A stretch of DNA of 64,000 nucleotides, taken from NCBI RefSeq assembly GCF_033568475.1, contig NC_133123.1, positions 23,732,622 through 23,796,621 on the forward strand, read 5' to 3'. The position numbers and the translations under genes are program-made. Positions 22,874 to 34,438 of this stretch are shown piece by piece. Source of the stretch: Henckelia pumila. Its lineage: Eukaryota > Streptophyta > Magnoliopsida > Lamiales > Gesneriaceae. Numbering within the stretch: the first letter of the stretch is position 1; each line of letters begins with the position of its first letter. The notes beneath the pieces are model-generated. The model had not been told where the DNA came from. It made no database searches and saw only the letters and a list, made by a program, of their open reading frames with translations.

Positions 22874-25800
22874 ATGGAGAGCGATAAACCGGCAGGAGCA
22901 CGAGCGGGCGGAGCGGATGAATCCGAGGGGTTGAATTCGACGGTTTCAGTGGTTGCAGTAGCTCTAAGCGGAAGCAAGAGAAGCAAATACATAATAAAAT
23001 GGGCTTTGGAAAATTTGAATCAAGAAGGGATCCCTGAAAAAGTTTGCTTCATGTTGCTGCATATTTTCCCTGAAATCTGCTCGGTTCCAACACCCAGTAA
23101 GTTCTGTTTGTTTTGTTATTTTTTTTGTGCCAAATTATATTTCGAGTAAATTAATAGATTTATTGTCTTGAAGTTGAACAATTTAGAACACAGTACATTA
23201 TATTCAGGGGGAGCGAGAAAATGATTTTTAGGGGAAAAAAAATTTAATAGTGAAATGTGATGGAGATGGATTTAGCAGTACTAGTGCTTATATATTATAT
23301 TTATAATTTTTTCTTGAAATTATATGACATATATGGGATGATTACTCGAAAATGTGGCACTAGTCTAACATAATTTGGGGGTGTTATTATAATCATTCAA
23401 ATTTGTAAGAATTTTGTTTGTATGATTTAATGCCATATTTGCATTTTTCTTTAACTGGCACTTATAGATCATGGAGTCCACTATCAAATGTTATAACAAT
23501 ATATAACATATATAACAATATTTGGATCCCCTGCTGTGGGGTTGCCCACAGCAGGGGGTGCTGTTGGGGGACAGCCCCCTTTCTTTCCTTTTTTTTCTTT
23601 GTTTTTTTTTTTTTGCTTTTTTTTTTTAATTATATTTAAGTTTTTATATTTTTTTAAAAACATATTTGGTTTTTTGGTTTTTTTCCCCTTTATTTTGGCA
23701 TTTTTAAATCACACATTTTAATTTTTTTTTTTTAAAACAATTATTTTTTATCTTATCATTTTTTTGGATCATTTTTTCGTCTTATAATTTTAAAATTCGA
23801 TTTTAGTTCTAGAAAATTTCGATTAATTCAGTTTGATTTTGGTTTTCATAAAAAAATCGGTTCACCTAATTAACAAAATTATAAATAATTATATTTGGTT
23901 TTTTTAATTAGACTTTACATGCAGTTTATGATATTTTTTAAATATTTAAATAGTTAAAATTATACTTAATTTTAATTTGTCGAGCATAATGTGTTTTATT
24001 ATGATAAAATCTCATATCCAAATATTAATTTTATAATTTTCACTTTTACAAATAAGTTAATTTGAGTTTTTATAGAATTTACTTATAATTTATGATATTT
24101 TTAAATGTATATATATTTAATATTATACTTAATTTTTTCTTTTTTTCCAAGAATAATGTGTTAAAATAATGCAAAAAATGACAAGATAAAAAATGATATA
24201 TTTTTTAAAAAAATTAAAAATTATAAATAAATTTAAAAAAGTCGGAAGAGAGGAACAAAAAACACAAAAAAAAATTTCCTCAAAATTTAAAGACAAAAAT
24301 TTTAGCAAAAAAAAAACTGATCGTAAAGAGTAAAGTCCAAAAAATATAAATAAAAATAAAAACATAAATATAATAAAAAAGAGCAAAAAAAAAAAAGGAA
24401 AAGAAAGGGGGCTGTGGGGGAAACGATCCAAACCCATATGTTGGATTGTACGTTTTTAAATGGTGTTCGAAGTGGTGAAGTAGGTAAGTTTTTGATAAAT
24501 GACCAGGAGTTCGATTCTTCTATCAGCACTTTTTCGGGCGAGTCTGTCGCATAAAGCTTGTTAAGCGATTTACTTGAGTAGCGTACGTACTATTGTATTA
24601 TCTGGAGGTTCACACAGTGGGCACCGAAAGATAACGACTCTGATTTCTACATCATAAAAAAGACAGGCTGGACCGTCTCACTTACTCGTTTTGACATGTC
24701 TAAGTATAAAGTGGATTAAGATACATACACCGAACATATAAGTAAATAATAATGGTTCAAAGTTGTCGACGTTGGACTCACTGAATAACAAAATAGCATA
24801 TAGATAGAATAACAATCAAATAGACCAAAAAAAAATGCAATTGCATATCTAAGTTATCTAGTTATCATCCAAATTTTATTTTATTATATATATATATGTT
24901 ATAAATACAGTGGGAGGTGGAATCCCGATCGCACAAGTCCGCGAGGATGTGGCAGCTGCTTACAGGAAGGAAGTAAAATGGCAAACAAGGGAAAAGATTC
25001 TTCCTTACAAAACTTGGTGCGAAAGGAAAAAGGTCTGAAAATAATTTAACTACTTCCTATTTGTTCTTTAATCCCCCATGAAATTCAAAATCACATTATG
25101 TATAACACTCGTTGTCTATGTTTGTCTATTTTTTAATTTCGGTAATTTAAATAGTCAAAGTTGATTCTTGATCCTGTAAGTTAAGTTTAGTTGAGAAGAT
25201 TATTTTTGTCAATATTCTGTTCATATTTTACGTGAACTCTTAACGTATGGCGTTTCATTAGTTTTCGATATCATATCACTATTGCGATAAAATAAAAGGA
25301 ATAAAAATTTATGGGACCATTTTTCCTTTCTTTTTTTTTCCCTAATTATTTTGAGTACCTTTGGTTGCAAATATTTGAAGGTGCAAGTCGAAGTCGCCAT
25401 GATAGAGTCGAACGAGATTGTTGGTGCAATAAGCGACAAAATTAGTAAACATGGAATCAAGAAACTCGTCCTCGGAGGCTCATCAACTGGTGGCTTGTTC
25501 TCAAGGTAAATTTTTATTTTTATTTTAAGCTTCAATTCATAAAATTAATATGCCTATTATTAATTAATTGTTTAATTATTGTTTAATTTTCATCTTTCGT
25601 CATCTAAGATGGTATTTCGAAAATCCCAACTCAAAAAAAAAAATCTCCTAATAATTCTCTATCAACATCTTACATCCTAATTAATCCCAAAAATTAAGAT
25701 GATTTTCATTACAAAAACTATATATAGTTGCATACATATATCATCAGTTATTACAACATATATACCATGATTTGTGTTTGAAATACATAAAACGTACAGT

Positions 25801-28364
25801 TCTTATTGGACTCCTAGGGGACAAAACTTGTCCTCGAGAATCTCAGAATGCTGCCCAAGTTTCTGCACCGTCTACGTTGTCTCCAAAGGCAAGCTGTCTT
25901 CCGTCCGCCCCTCCGATCCCGAGGCTCTTCCGATCACCAGAGATCATGATACCCAAAGATCCAGCACCTTTTCACCAAACCACACATTTGATTCTAAACC
26001 AGGTTCATCAAAACATTTCAAGTAATATTAATATAATTTGTAAGCTAACGTACACTTGATCCAATATTTCATGCCTAGCTAACTATAAAATTTTCTCAGA
26101 GTGGACATCACGAGGTTCATCTGATACATACTCTCCATTTCTACCTCCTTCTCCACAAGCCAAGCATCTAAGAGCTGTTTCAGCTATGAGCCAAAGCCAT
26201 TTCGAAGGAAGAACGAATCCGAACGACACTCAAACTTTGTCTAGTTACTACATCGGAGAAGGCGAAGATGATGCCATTTCCAGCTCAAGTACTAGCTCAG
26301 ATATTGTTGATCTGAAGAGCAAGAATTCTAGTTCGGTCAAAAGCTTGACGACGGATCGTTCGTGGATGTCTGATCGGTCTTCCAGCTTAAATGGTTCCAC
26401 AGAGTTCTCTTCCGGGAGTCAGGTAATGAACAATCTCCATGTGGAATACGTTCTTGATCCTCCCCTGAAGTTGGATTATATTACTTGCTTCATTAAGTTA
26501 AGGTGTTCTTGAATGTAATTATCGATTTTCACAGGTAAATGTAAACTTCGAGTTGGAACAACTACGAATGGAACTGAGACAGGTTCATGGAATGTATGCA
26601 AAAGCACAAACTGAGGCAATTGATGCCTCCAGGAAGGTAACATGATCAGTTCTTACAATCACATGCTCTTTTCCAGGTTTTTTTTACCCGCGAATATGAT
26701 GTTTCAGACCAAATGTGCCTCCATTAGAAACTATGTAACCTTTATTTATCCAACTCGTGGTTTGGGGCGTGACAAAACGACTAGTCCATTATTATTCAAA
26801 CTGTGTCTTCTTTTTTTCCTATGATCAGTTGAATGATCTTCACCAGCAACGATTGGAGGAAGCGATTAAGCTCCAGGAGCTGAGCTCTAAAGAGGAGGAG
26901 GCCAAAGAGTTGGCCGAAAGGGAGAGAATCAAGTATGAAGCTGCCAAAAAGGAAGCTGAATATGCACAAGAATGCATTAAAGAAGAAGCTGCACTCAAAT
27001 TAGCAGCAGAAAAGAAAGCTATTCGAGACGTAAAAACGAAACAAAAGCTTGAGAATTCTTTAGCTGGTCCAGTGAAACATTACCATGAATTTTCCTGGGA
27101 AGAAATTCAATCTGCTACTTCAAATTTTTCCAATGGCCTTAGAATCGGAATGGGATCGTATGGAACCGTATACAAGTGTAATTTGCGCCATACGACTGCT
27201 GCTGTCAAAATTCTTCATTCCATGGCAGCTAATAGAACCAAACAATTTCATCAAGAGGTAGAAAATAGTGCTAACTTGAAACGTTTGTGTACTTGTAGTG
27301 ACCTTTAACTTATCTGTTTTCTGAATTTCAGCTCGAAATATTAAGTAAAATTCGACATCCGCACTTGCTGACCCTTCTTGGGGCATGTGCTGGACAAGGT
27401 TGTCTTGTATACGAGTATATGGAAAACGGTAACCTGGAGGAAAGATTATTCAAGAAAAACGGCACTCCTCCGATCCCGTGGTTTGAAAGGATTAGGATAG
27501 CTCGTGAAGTTGCCTTAGCACTGGTTTTCCTGCACAACTCCAAGCCCAAACCAATAATCCACCGTGATCTCAAACCAGCAAACATCCTTCTTGACAACAA
27601 CTTTGTCAGCAAAATCGGAGACGTTGGCCTCTCCACGATGCTTCATCAGGACATGTCGAATGTGACAACCTTGTACAAAGACACTAGCCCTGTCGGAACT
27701 CTTTGCTACATTGACCCCGAATACCAGAGAACTGGCTTGGTTTCTCCGAAATCCGATGTTTATGCATTTGGGATGGTGGTTTTGCAACTTTTGACAGCAA
27801 AACCAGCTATAGCACTCGCTCGGACCGTGGAAATTGCTGTGGATGAAGATCGTTTGGCCCGGGTACTGGACTCTGAAGCCGGTAGCTGGCCAACAGAGGA
27901 GACGAAAGAGTTGGCTATCTTGGGTTTGAGTTGCACCGAGCTTCGACATAGAGACAGGCCCGACTTGAAAAATCAGATCCTCCCTATATTGGAGAAACTA
28001 AAAACTGTTGCTGACAAGGGTCGGGATTTAGCATCGTCTGGTCTGAGTTCTCTTCCACTACATTTCATATGCCCCTTACTCAAGGTATATATGCCCCATA
28101 CATACATATATTCCTGAAAAATCAAGGTATCTTGTTATCTCTCTTCTTAGTTTTTATTTGGGATTTTGAATTTTTGTGGTACAGGATGTGATGAACGATC
28201 CGTGTGTGGCCGCGGATGGATACACTTACGATAGAAAGGCGATAGAGGAGTGGTTTGAAGAAAATGAGACATCACCCGTGACAAGTTTGCCTTTACTGAA
28301 TAAAATCTTGATACCGAATTATACCCTTCTTACTGCTATTGTGGATTGGAAATCAGGAAAATAA
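22874..28364 (+). CDS. U-box domain protein kinase (USP - coiled coil - kinase - U-box)
   Basis: Nine exons: 22874-23096, 24911-25032, 25381-25505, 25818-26002, 26100-26422, 26535-26636, 26829-27257, 27332-28084, 28185-28364; 813 residues. Order: USP-like nucleotide-binding fold (about 25-165), Ser-rich linker, Glu/Lys coiled coil (about 330-445), kinase with GMGSYG (467-472), Lys487, HRDLKPAN (Asp582), DVG in place of DFG (600), then a short U-box at the end (CPLL...DPCVAADGYTYDRKAIEEW). This is the plant PUB33/PUB52-like family, which combines protein phosphorylation with E3 ubiquitin ligation. The phases of all junctions agree; exon 4 uses the weak donor GTTCAT. The upstream in-frame ATG at 22802 is less likely, since MESDKPAG fits the family start. 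Confidence 0.88.
23521..24437. mobile_element. Foldback (long inverted repeat) element in intron 1
   Basis: The left arm starts TTTGGATC and the right arm, on the other strand, also reads TTTGGATC. Both continue with GCCCCCTTTCTTT and T-rich sequence with matching landmarks such as TTATATTTA and ATTTTTTATCTT. The left end has a perfect 13-bp hairpin (23528-23540 with 23545-23557, loop GTTG). No coding capacity. A target duplication was not found. Confidence 0.55.
24451..24663 (+). mobile_element. SINE-like element (Au type) in intron 1
   Basis: A box-B-like GGAGTTCGATTCTTC lies near 24506, followed by a body with GAGTCTGTCGCATAAAGCTTG, GCGATTTACTTGAGT and GGGCACCGAAAGATAACG, ending in CATCATAAAAAAG. 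This resembles my memory of the Au SINE family of flowering plants. The 5' edge is approximate. Confidence 0.5.
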
Positions 28365-29090
28365 TGGCCGCCACTGTCACTCATTTTCATGAGAACTTGT
28401 CATCTTTTTTTTTTAACCATGTTTTAAAACATCGGAGACAAATATTTGATTTCTCAGATCTTTTTTAGGCTACTTAGATATATCATCTGTGAGATTATAT
28501 GTGCAGACAGTATTCTATCATCAAACAAACTATTTTATCTGGATAATAACTCCATGCTAGTCATTCACACTTGTAATCATTGAGAACACACACACACACA
28601 CACACTCTCTCTCTCTCTCTCTGCATAGACCATCCACCCGAACCATTCGCACACAAATGCCATGCAACGATTCTGAACCCGTCTTTCATATTTTTCACTC
28701 TTAGTTTGCCTCGTCGATGATAATAAAAACAGTTGACAGCATGGGTGCACGATGCTAACTAACATGCTGATACTTTATGTCTTAAGAAAGCACAAGCATA
28801 ATTGATAGTTGATACAGCAAGCGTGCACGATGCTATAACTAATTGAACATGCTGAATTTTTCTGTTCTAAGAAAGCACAAGCTTGCGCCATCAGCAATCT
28901 GTTTCTCATGTGGTGTATCAGGAATTAATTCACGAGCAATAAATATAATTAATAATCCCTTTATATGCACTCCTAAAGTTTGATACCAATCAAGAATCAG
29001 AAGAATGCTTTTCTTGGTTTTACATGTACAGGTCTTTCATTATTTCTATCATTCAATCAAGAAGAATTATTCAAATAAACCTGTCCATTT
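28365..29090. other. Region between convergent U-box kinase and acid phosphatase genes
   Basis: Holds the two facing 3' untranslated regions. A compound microsatellite (AC)n(TC)n lies at 28586-28622. An imperfect direct repeat with GCACGATGCTA and AAGAAAGCACAAGC occurs near 28744-28800 and 28822-28885. Confidence 0.55.
28586..28622. repeat. Microsatellite (AC)n(TC)n
   Basis: About nine AC repeats are followed directly by about nine TC repeats. Confidence 0.95.
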
Positions 29091-31374
29091 TCAAGGAATG
29101 TAATACATGGGATTTGGGAGCTTGAACGAACGATTTGGCATTGAAGAACCCAATAAATCGCTCCATTGATCGCCAGAATTGCCCAGTATTCGATAACCAT
29201 CTTTTATGAGCTCATCCCTCTTCTCTGATTTGTACTTTGTTGCTGTCTTTCCATGATCTTCAGGGGACCTGCACAATTAATTAATCACACATTCTGAGTC
29301 TAGGTTATTCAAATGAACATAAGATGGTGTATTGCTAACCTTAAGAAGGTAAACTTGATTTAACTAAGCTTTTCAAGCAAGATTACTATCCAATTTTAAA
29401 TAATATAAATGCAATATGAATGTAGAGGAATATGTAAAAAAAGTCAGTTAAATTGCATCACAAAATTGAGTCCCATACGCCGAAAAAAGTTCAAATTATT
29501 GAAGCGAAAAACAAGCGGCTTTGGTTGAAGGGCTACTAGTACGCAGCTGCAATCGAGTTTACTGACGCAGCATACAGGTACTTTCTAGCATACATTAATA
29601 TTCCAGATATTTTAACAGTGTCGTAACATATAAGAACGAGAGTACAGAACATCATAAATAATAATGAAAACGATAAACCATATGTTGATGGATTTTAACA
29701 GAACCAACTAATCGACAATTTTCTCTGTTTTGATTCAAAAACATTTTGGCCTTCTGTAAAATAGTAGATTGGATGCCATATGCGAGATGAACATAGATAT
29801 AGGGGCTTTACTGTTTAACCGAGAATCGCCAATCCATCATACACTGCTCAATTATGATGACTTGAGCCAGGATTCAAAATCCAAAAACGCCTAACTGTAA
29901 ACTACCATTTGTCTTATGTTCTTTTATTGCCTATGCAATTGCTACAGGAAATAACTAGCTGTCAATCTTTTGAACCTTAAGCTGAATGTAATAGTGATTA
30001 CTAATAATGCAATAAAATGATTAACCAAGCAACAAAAAAGCCTTTGAGCCTTTCAGAGATAAAAATGCTCTCACACGAGCATAGTGCTAACCTCAGTATG
30101 AGCTTGTTCCAGTCTTGAAATCCAGCTTTCAACAAATTATGCACGGTTATGTTTCGATGCCTTTCACTTCGACCAGTCAACAAGAAGGCCTTGATTCCCA
30201 AGCTTAAAACTACATCATATAACTTCAAACTAGACTCTACAGCAGGTGCCGTTCCCATCTCAACCCACCGATCAAATTTTGTGCTATCAAAAATCTCCAA
30301 GCTACAAAGCATCAAGAAAAATAACATTTCATATTGAAGAATCGGTTGACAATATGATAAAGAGACACATACAATATGCATTAACAAAGTCCCGAAAAAA
30401 TAAACTTGATATTTAACAAAATTCAAAACAAAACAAAAAATCAATACAATTGAATTGTTACAATGTCACGTTTGGATGGAAGGAGAAATTGATTTGAGGA
30501 GTATTTGAATGATTACTTGAAATAATATCCGTCTTGGATGTATTTCAAATTCATGACAATTGTCATTGTATCAACATAAATTAGGAAGAAATAAATTCAT
30601 CCACGTCAAATAGATTTAAAAAACATTGATTTGAAATGCATGGCTTCAAATTCCCCTATCCAAGAGGGTCCTGACAGAATTTTGAACATACACAATTGGG
30701 CCCATGATCTCCTTAAAAATGGCTATGAAACACAAACCACAGGTATTAGATTAAATCATGGATTCCTCCAATCTTCATGATTAAAGAATGACAAATAAAA
30801 GGTTAAAAAAGCTGATTTCTTGATCATTCTTTTCCTCAATCATGCATACAAATCCAATCAAAACCCAATCTTACATGTCAAATCACAAAAATAGCATAAA
30901 ATAAATATGAAAACAGTTTAAAAACCAATGGGAATAAAAGGAAAACCAGACGTACCCATAACCATGCTCAGCATAATAGGGAAGATTGGACAGTAAAGTC
31001 TCATCTATGTCAAAAATCCAAGCATCTTTCCCATCTCCACTCAAACTCACACTTCTTGCATAATTTTCAGACTCATTAGAAACCCTTTGAAGATCAAGTT
31101 CGTATCCCTTTCCTACCATATATCCCCTCACATAATCAGCACAATCTTCGGGAATCGTCGCCCATGGACTTAAATTATTAGCCTCCACAGCAACCCTCCA
31201 ACTGGTACACTTCAATTGAACTTCAAAACTCTGAAAATCTCTCGACTGGGCATCATTGATTTCAGCGTATTCGATAATCAGAGGCCTCGGAAAGGGGCTA
31301 GGATCGAAGGTTTCTTGACACAAGGAAAAGGGCAAAAAGGACAGGAAAAGGAGAATTTTTCTGAAGAAAACCAT
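29091..31374 (-). CDS. HAD-superfamily acid phosphatase (class B, vegetative storage protein type)
   Basis: Three exons on the minus strand: 31374-30956, 30301-30092, 29268-29091; 268 residues with GT-AG junctions in phase. A hydrophobic signal peptide (MVFFRKILLFLSFLPFSLC) supports the start at 31374 over an ATG 39 bases upstream, and sends the protein to the secretory route. HAD motifs: DIDET (nucleophile Asp122, Asp124), LLTGR (Thr182), Lys in YKSEKRDEL (about 223-226) and GDQWSDLLG (Asp243, Asp247). It ends SFKLPNPMYYIP like the family. These enzymes remove phosphate from small phosphoesters in vacuole or wall; some serve as leaf storage protein. Converges on the U-box kinase gene. Confidence 0.9.
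30467..30670. mobile_element. Degenerate MITE-like insertion in the acid phosphatase intron
   Basis: The left side TTTGGATGGAAGGAG and the reverse complement of the right side CTTGGATAGGGGAATTTG are similar, and both continue with GATTTGA-type sequence. A similar sequence is at about 56345-56557. Ends are uncertain. Confidence 0.3.
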
Positions 31375-32760
31375 CTTGGACCAAGCAAAAAAAATATGGC
31401 TTTCCTGTTCCAAGATTGATTGAAAGACGTGAGGAGATGAACGACTTATCGTTCGTGGTGGACAAAAGGGATATCACAAAGAATGGAAATATGAAATCTT
31501 GGTGGGGTTTCAACTTTCCTCAAGAAATACTTTTCTTGATTTGAACGTGAAACCCTTTTGCAAAGTGTGTGTGTTTTTTTTTTTTTTAATTTTATAAAGA
31601 TCGGATTTTGGATTTGGGAGGCGACGATGGCGTGTGAATTAAGTAGTAAAAATTGAGTAAATGCAGAGACTTTGCAGATGAAAAAACTGTACGTATAGTG
31701 TATGTACATGCGCACCAATCAAAAGCTTGGAATCTTTGTTTGTCCCGTTGTCTGGGGCGTGAATCTCATTGGCTTGTTCAAATAATTTATTTGAAATCTT
31801 ATTATATTTTAGTAGTAATAAAAATATATATATAAATCAATCAAAACATTAAACACGTTTATCCTCAATAGCTTTATATAATCACAATCTTCAATTTCCT
31901 TTTTCCCCCTTTTTATAATAAGTAAAAAAAATATTGTTAGAATTGAGTCTCCAATATGAAATATTTCGTCACTTGGGACGATAATCTTAGATGAATTATA
32001 AATAATCGGTAAAATATTATTTTTAATAAACTGAAATTTTCGAAAAAACCCATCAATAAATAACTTATTTAATTAAAATATCAAAACCGTGTATGGGCGT
32101 GTTATTTGTAAATAACAATAATATCATATGTCGGCGTGTTAAAAAGGAAAGAATGTGCTTATGACTCTTTATTACGCAACACATTTTTACTATTAAATTC
32201 CTTTTTCCTTGGCGACGAAGTTATGTTTAAAGATTTTTTTTTAAAAAAAAAAAACCATATTGAAAAAAGAAAGAAAGTAACCCAAGCTTTTAAAAATATT
32301 TCAGTCATATTTAAAGAGAGAATATTTAGCACTATATTTTTTTTTATTTTATTGGAAAAAGCAATAGCTTTGGAATTATTTAAAATAATATATCACTTGT
32401 TTATTTATTTAATTTTTTCTATTATATCTTTTACTCATGATTTTATTCACTTAATTAATCGTTATTTTGCACCAAGGGCGGAGCCACACTTATTTTCAGA
32501 TTTTTGTATAAATGTGGGTTGTTTTTATCCAGTGACCAAGATGGTTCAATTGCCAAATACAGTCATTTTCTATTTTTATTTTTATTTTTATTTTTTATAA
32601 TTGACAAACATATTTATTATCAGTTTGTATACTTAAAAAAATAAATTGATTTATTTATGCATAAAAAATTCTAGTTTTTTTTTAGTATTTTCTCTCCCTC
32701 TCTATATATAAACCCGCTTGTTAAAAACTACTAGTTTCGTGTTGAATGGGGATTGTATTA
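31375..32760. other. Intergenic DNA, acid phosphatase promoter side
   Basis: No coding region was seen. It contains a GGCGGAGCCACAC fragment at about 32475 like the end of the degenerate element near 5180, and a TTTTTA-type microsatellite at about 32568-32599. Confidence 0.4.
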
Positions 32761-32779
32761 GTTCAGTTATATATAAACT

Positions 32780-33430
32780 TGTTATGACTTATGCAATCGA
32801 TCTATATAATTCAAGAACACTCACCCAAATTCCAGAAACCAATTTCGCTCAATCACCAGAGAATAATACACAATCACTTCACTTCCACAAGGGTCAATCG
32901 AATAACAAACTGAGACAATCAATCGAAAGGCTAGCAAAAACAATGCAAGAAATTAAAGCGAGACATATTTACATGGTTCGGCAAAATGATGTCTACGTCC
33001 ACGGGGAGCCATCAATCTTTTTATTGCTGCAAATCCAAATTTAAGTGTACAACCAATGTTCAAGATTCACCGTTTACAAATCAAAGGAAATCCTATCTGA
33101 CCTTCACTAAATTCCTCTCTGGTTCTTCTCCTCTTTGATGATCGCCTTTTGAGTTATGATCTTAGCTTGTATTCCTTGAATTCTTGAATGGAATTTCTGT
33201 ATCCATTAAAATATTGTTTGGGAGAGTTTATAAGAAGTACATTCATCATATAGCAATTCTTGAAGCTTAAAATTGAAGCTGGTCCCCTCTCCAACGACTC
33301 ACACACAATTGGGCCTAAATATTTTAGAGGCATTTATTGGGCCTTTTCTTTTTTAACAATGGGTCACTGAGTTAAGTTGGAGTCCAGCCCACTAACGCCC
33401 TTTTTCTTCACCTTCACATCAATTCAAGTA
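32780..33430. mobile_element. Probable Copia LTR remnant
   Basis: Contains TTTACATGGTTCGGCAAAAT and CTACGTCCACGGGG (about 32969-33006), a pair often seen in plant Copia LTRs, followed by pyrimidine-rich leader-like sequence. No internal domains, and ends with duplication were not found. Assignment rests on the remembered signature. Confidence 0.4.
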
Positions 33431-34022
33431 TTTAACAAAACTAATATTAAAAATGTCATTCAAAACAGTACAAATTATGTAAATAAATATATATATATTT
33501 AAAAATAACATTATAATTGTAAAATGTATTTAATTATATAAATATTTATCATGTATGAAATTATAATCTAATTATATGTAGAAAATATTTTGGAAAACAA
33601 ATAAAAATGAAAGTTAAATGGGTTTTAAAATAAATAATATATAAGCAAAAATATTTAACAACAAAAAAGAGTTTTTGAAAAAAAAAAAGTGGCGATTTTT
33701 TTATGGGGAATCCATCAATAAATCCCCAAGGATAGTATTGAATTGTGATCCAGTCCCCTTGTCAGTGTTTAAAAGTAAGGGGTCCCCACTGGCAAATAAA
33801 AATAGTCTTAGCTTCCTAATATAACGAAAAGTCCTAAATGTCCTTATGTTTGAATACACGTAGCTCACTTTCTCTTTTATCGATGACTTGATTTTTTTCT
33901 CAGATTTCCTTTCTCCCTACACAGGGCATGTAAGCCGTGACTGAAGATGGGAATTCCAAAATTTTCGAAAGCTTGAATAATTGTAGCTTCCACTCTTGGG
34001 CCGAAATTCTGTGATCCACATT

Positions 34023-34128
34023 TTGAAAGTTTGAATTGTAAAACAGTAAGTGTGTTCGTTTGATTTTGTCTACGTTTTTTGGAGCAATTTCTTGAAAGTT
34101 TGAATCGTAAAACAGTAAGTGTGTTCGT
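34023..34128 (+). repeat. Direct repeat in the transposase leader, each copy with a splice-donor-like site
   Basis: A unit of about 37 bases (TTGAAAGTTTGAATYGTAAA...) occurs at 34023-34059 and 34092-34128, 69 bases apart. Both copies contain ACAGTAAGTGTG, a good 5' splice site. The next AG acceptor, TTATTACAG, lies two bases before the transposase ATG at 34439. Confidence 0.75.
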
Positions 34129-34438
34129 AAATTTTTGCCCTAGAACTGTGGTGCAATTATTTTCTTATCGTGGCTATAGATTATAATCCAGGTTTAATTT
34201 TTTTATGAACTCATGTTCTTCAATTCGCTCCTAAATTGACGTTAATATATGATAAAAATTTTGAAGAAGAAAAATTCATTCGTTTTTTATGATATCTTAT
34301 TAGTTAAAAAATTTCCCGTAAAAAAATTCTAATGTATATTAATTTGTTATTTATTTGGCTTCACAACGATGAAATTAAAAGCTTGAGACACCTTATTCAC
34401 ATCAGTATAATTTTTGTTGATTTATTTTTATTACAGCA

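Noticed and set aside
23418-24529. Phe/Leu-rich ORFs in intron 1 of the U-box kinase gene
   Set aside because: Translations of the T-rich arms of the foldback element.
24495-24530. tRNA gene suggested by a box-B-like motif
   Set aside because: No cloverleaf; the flanking body fits a SINE.
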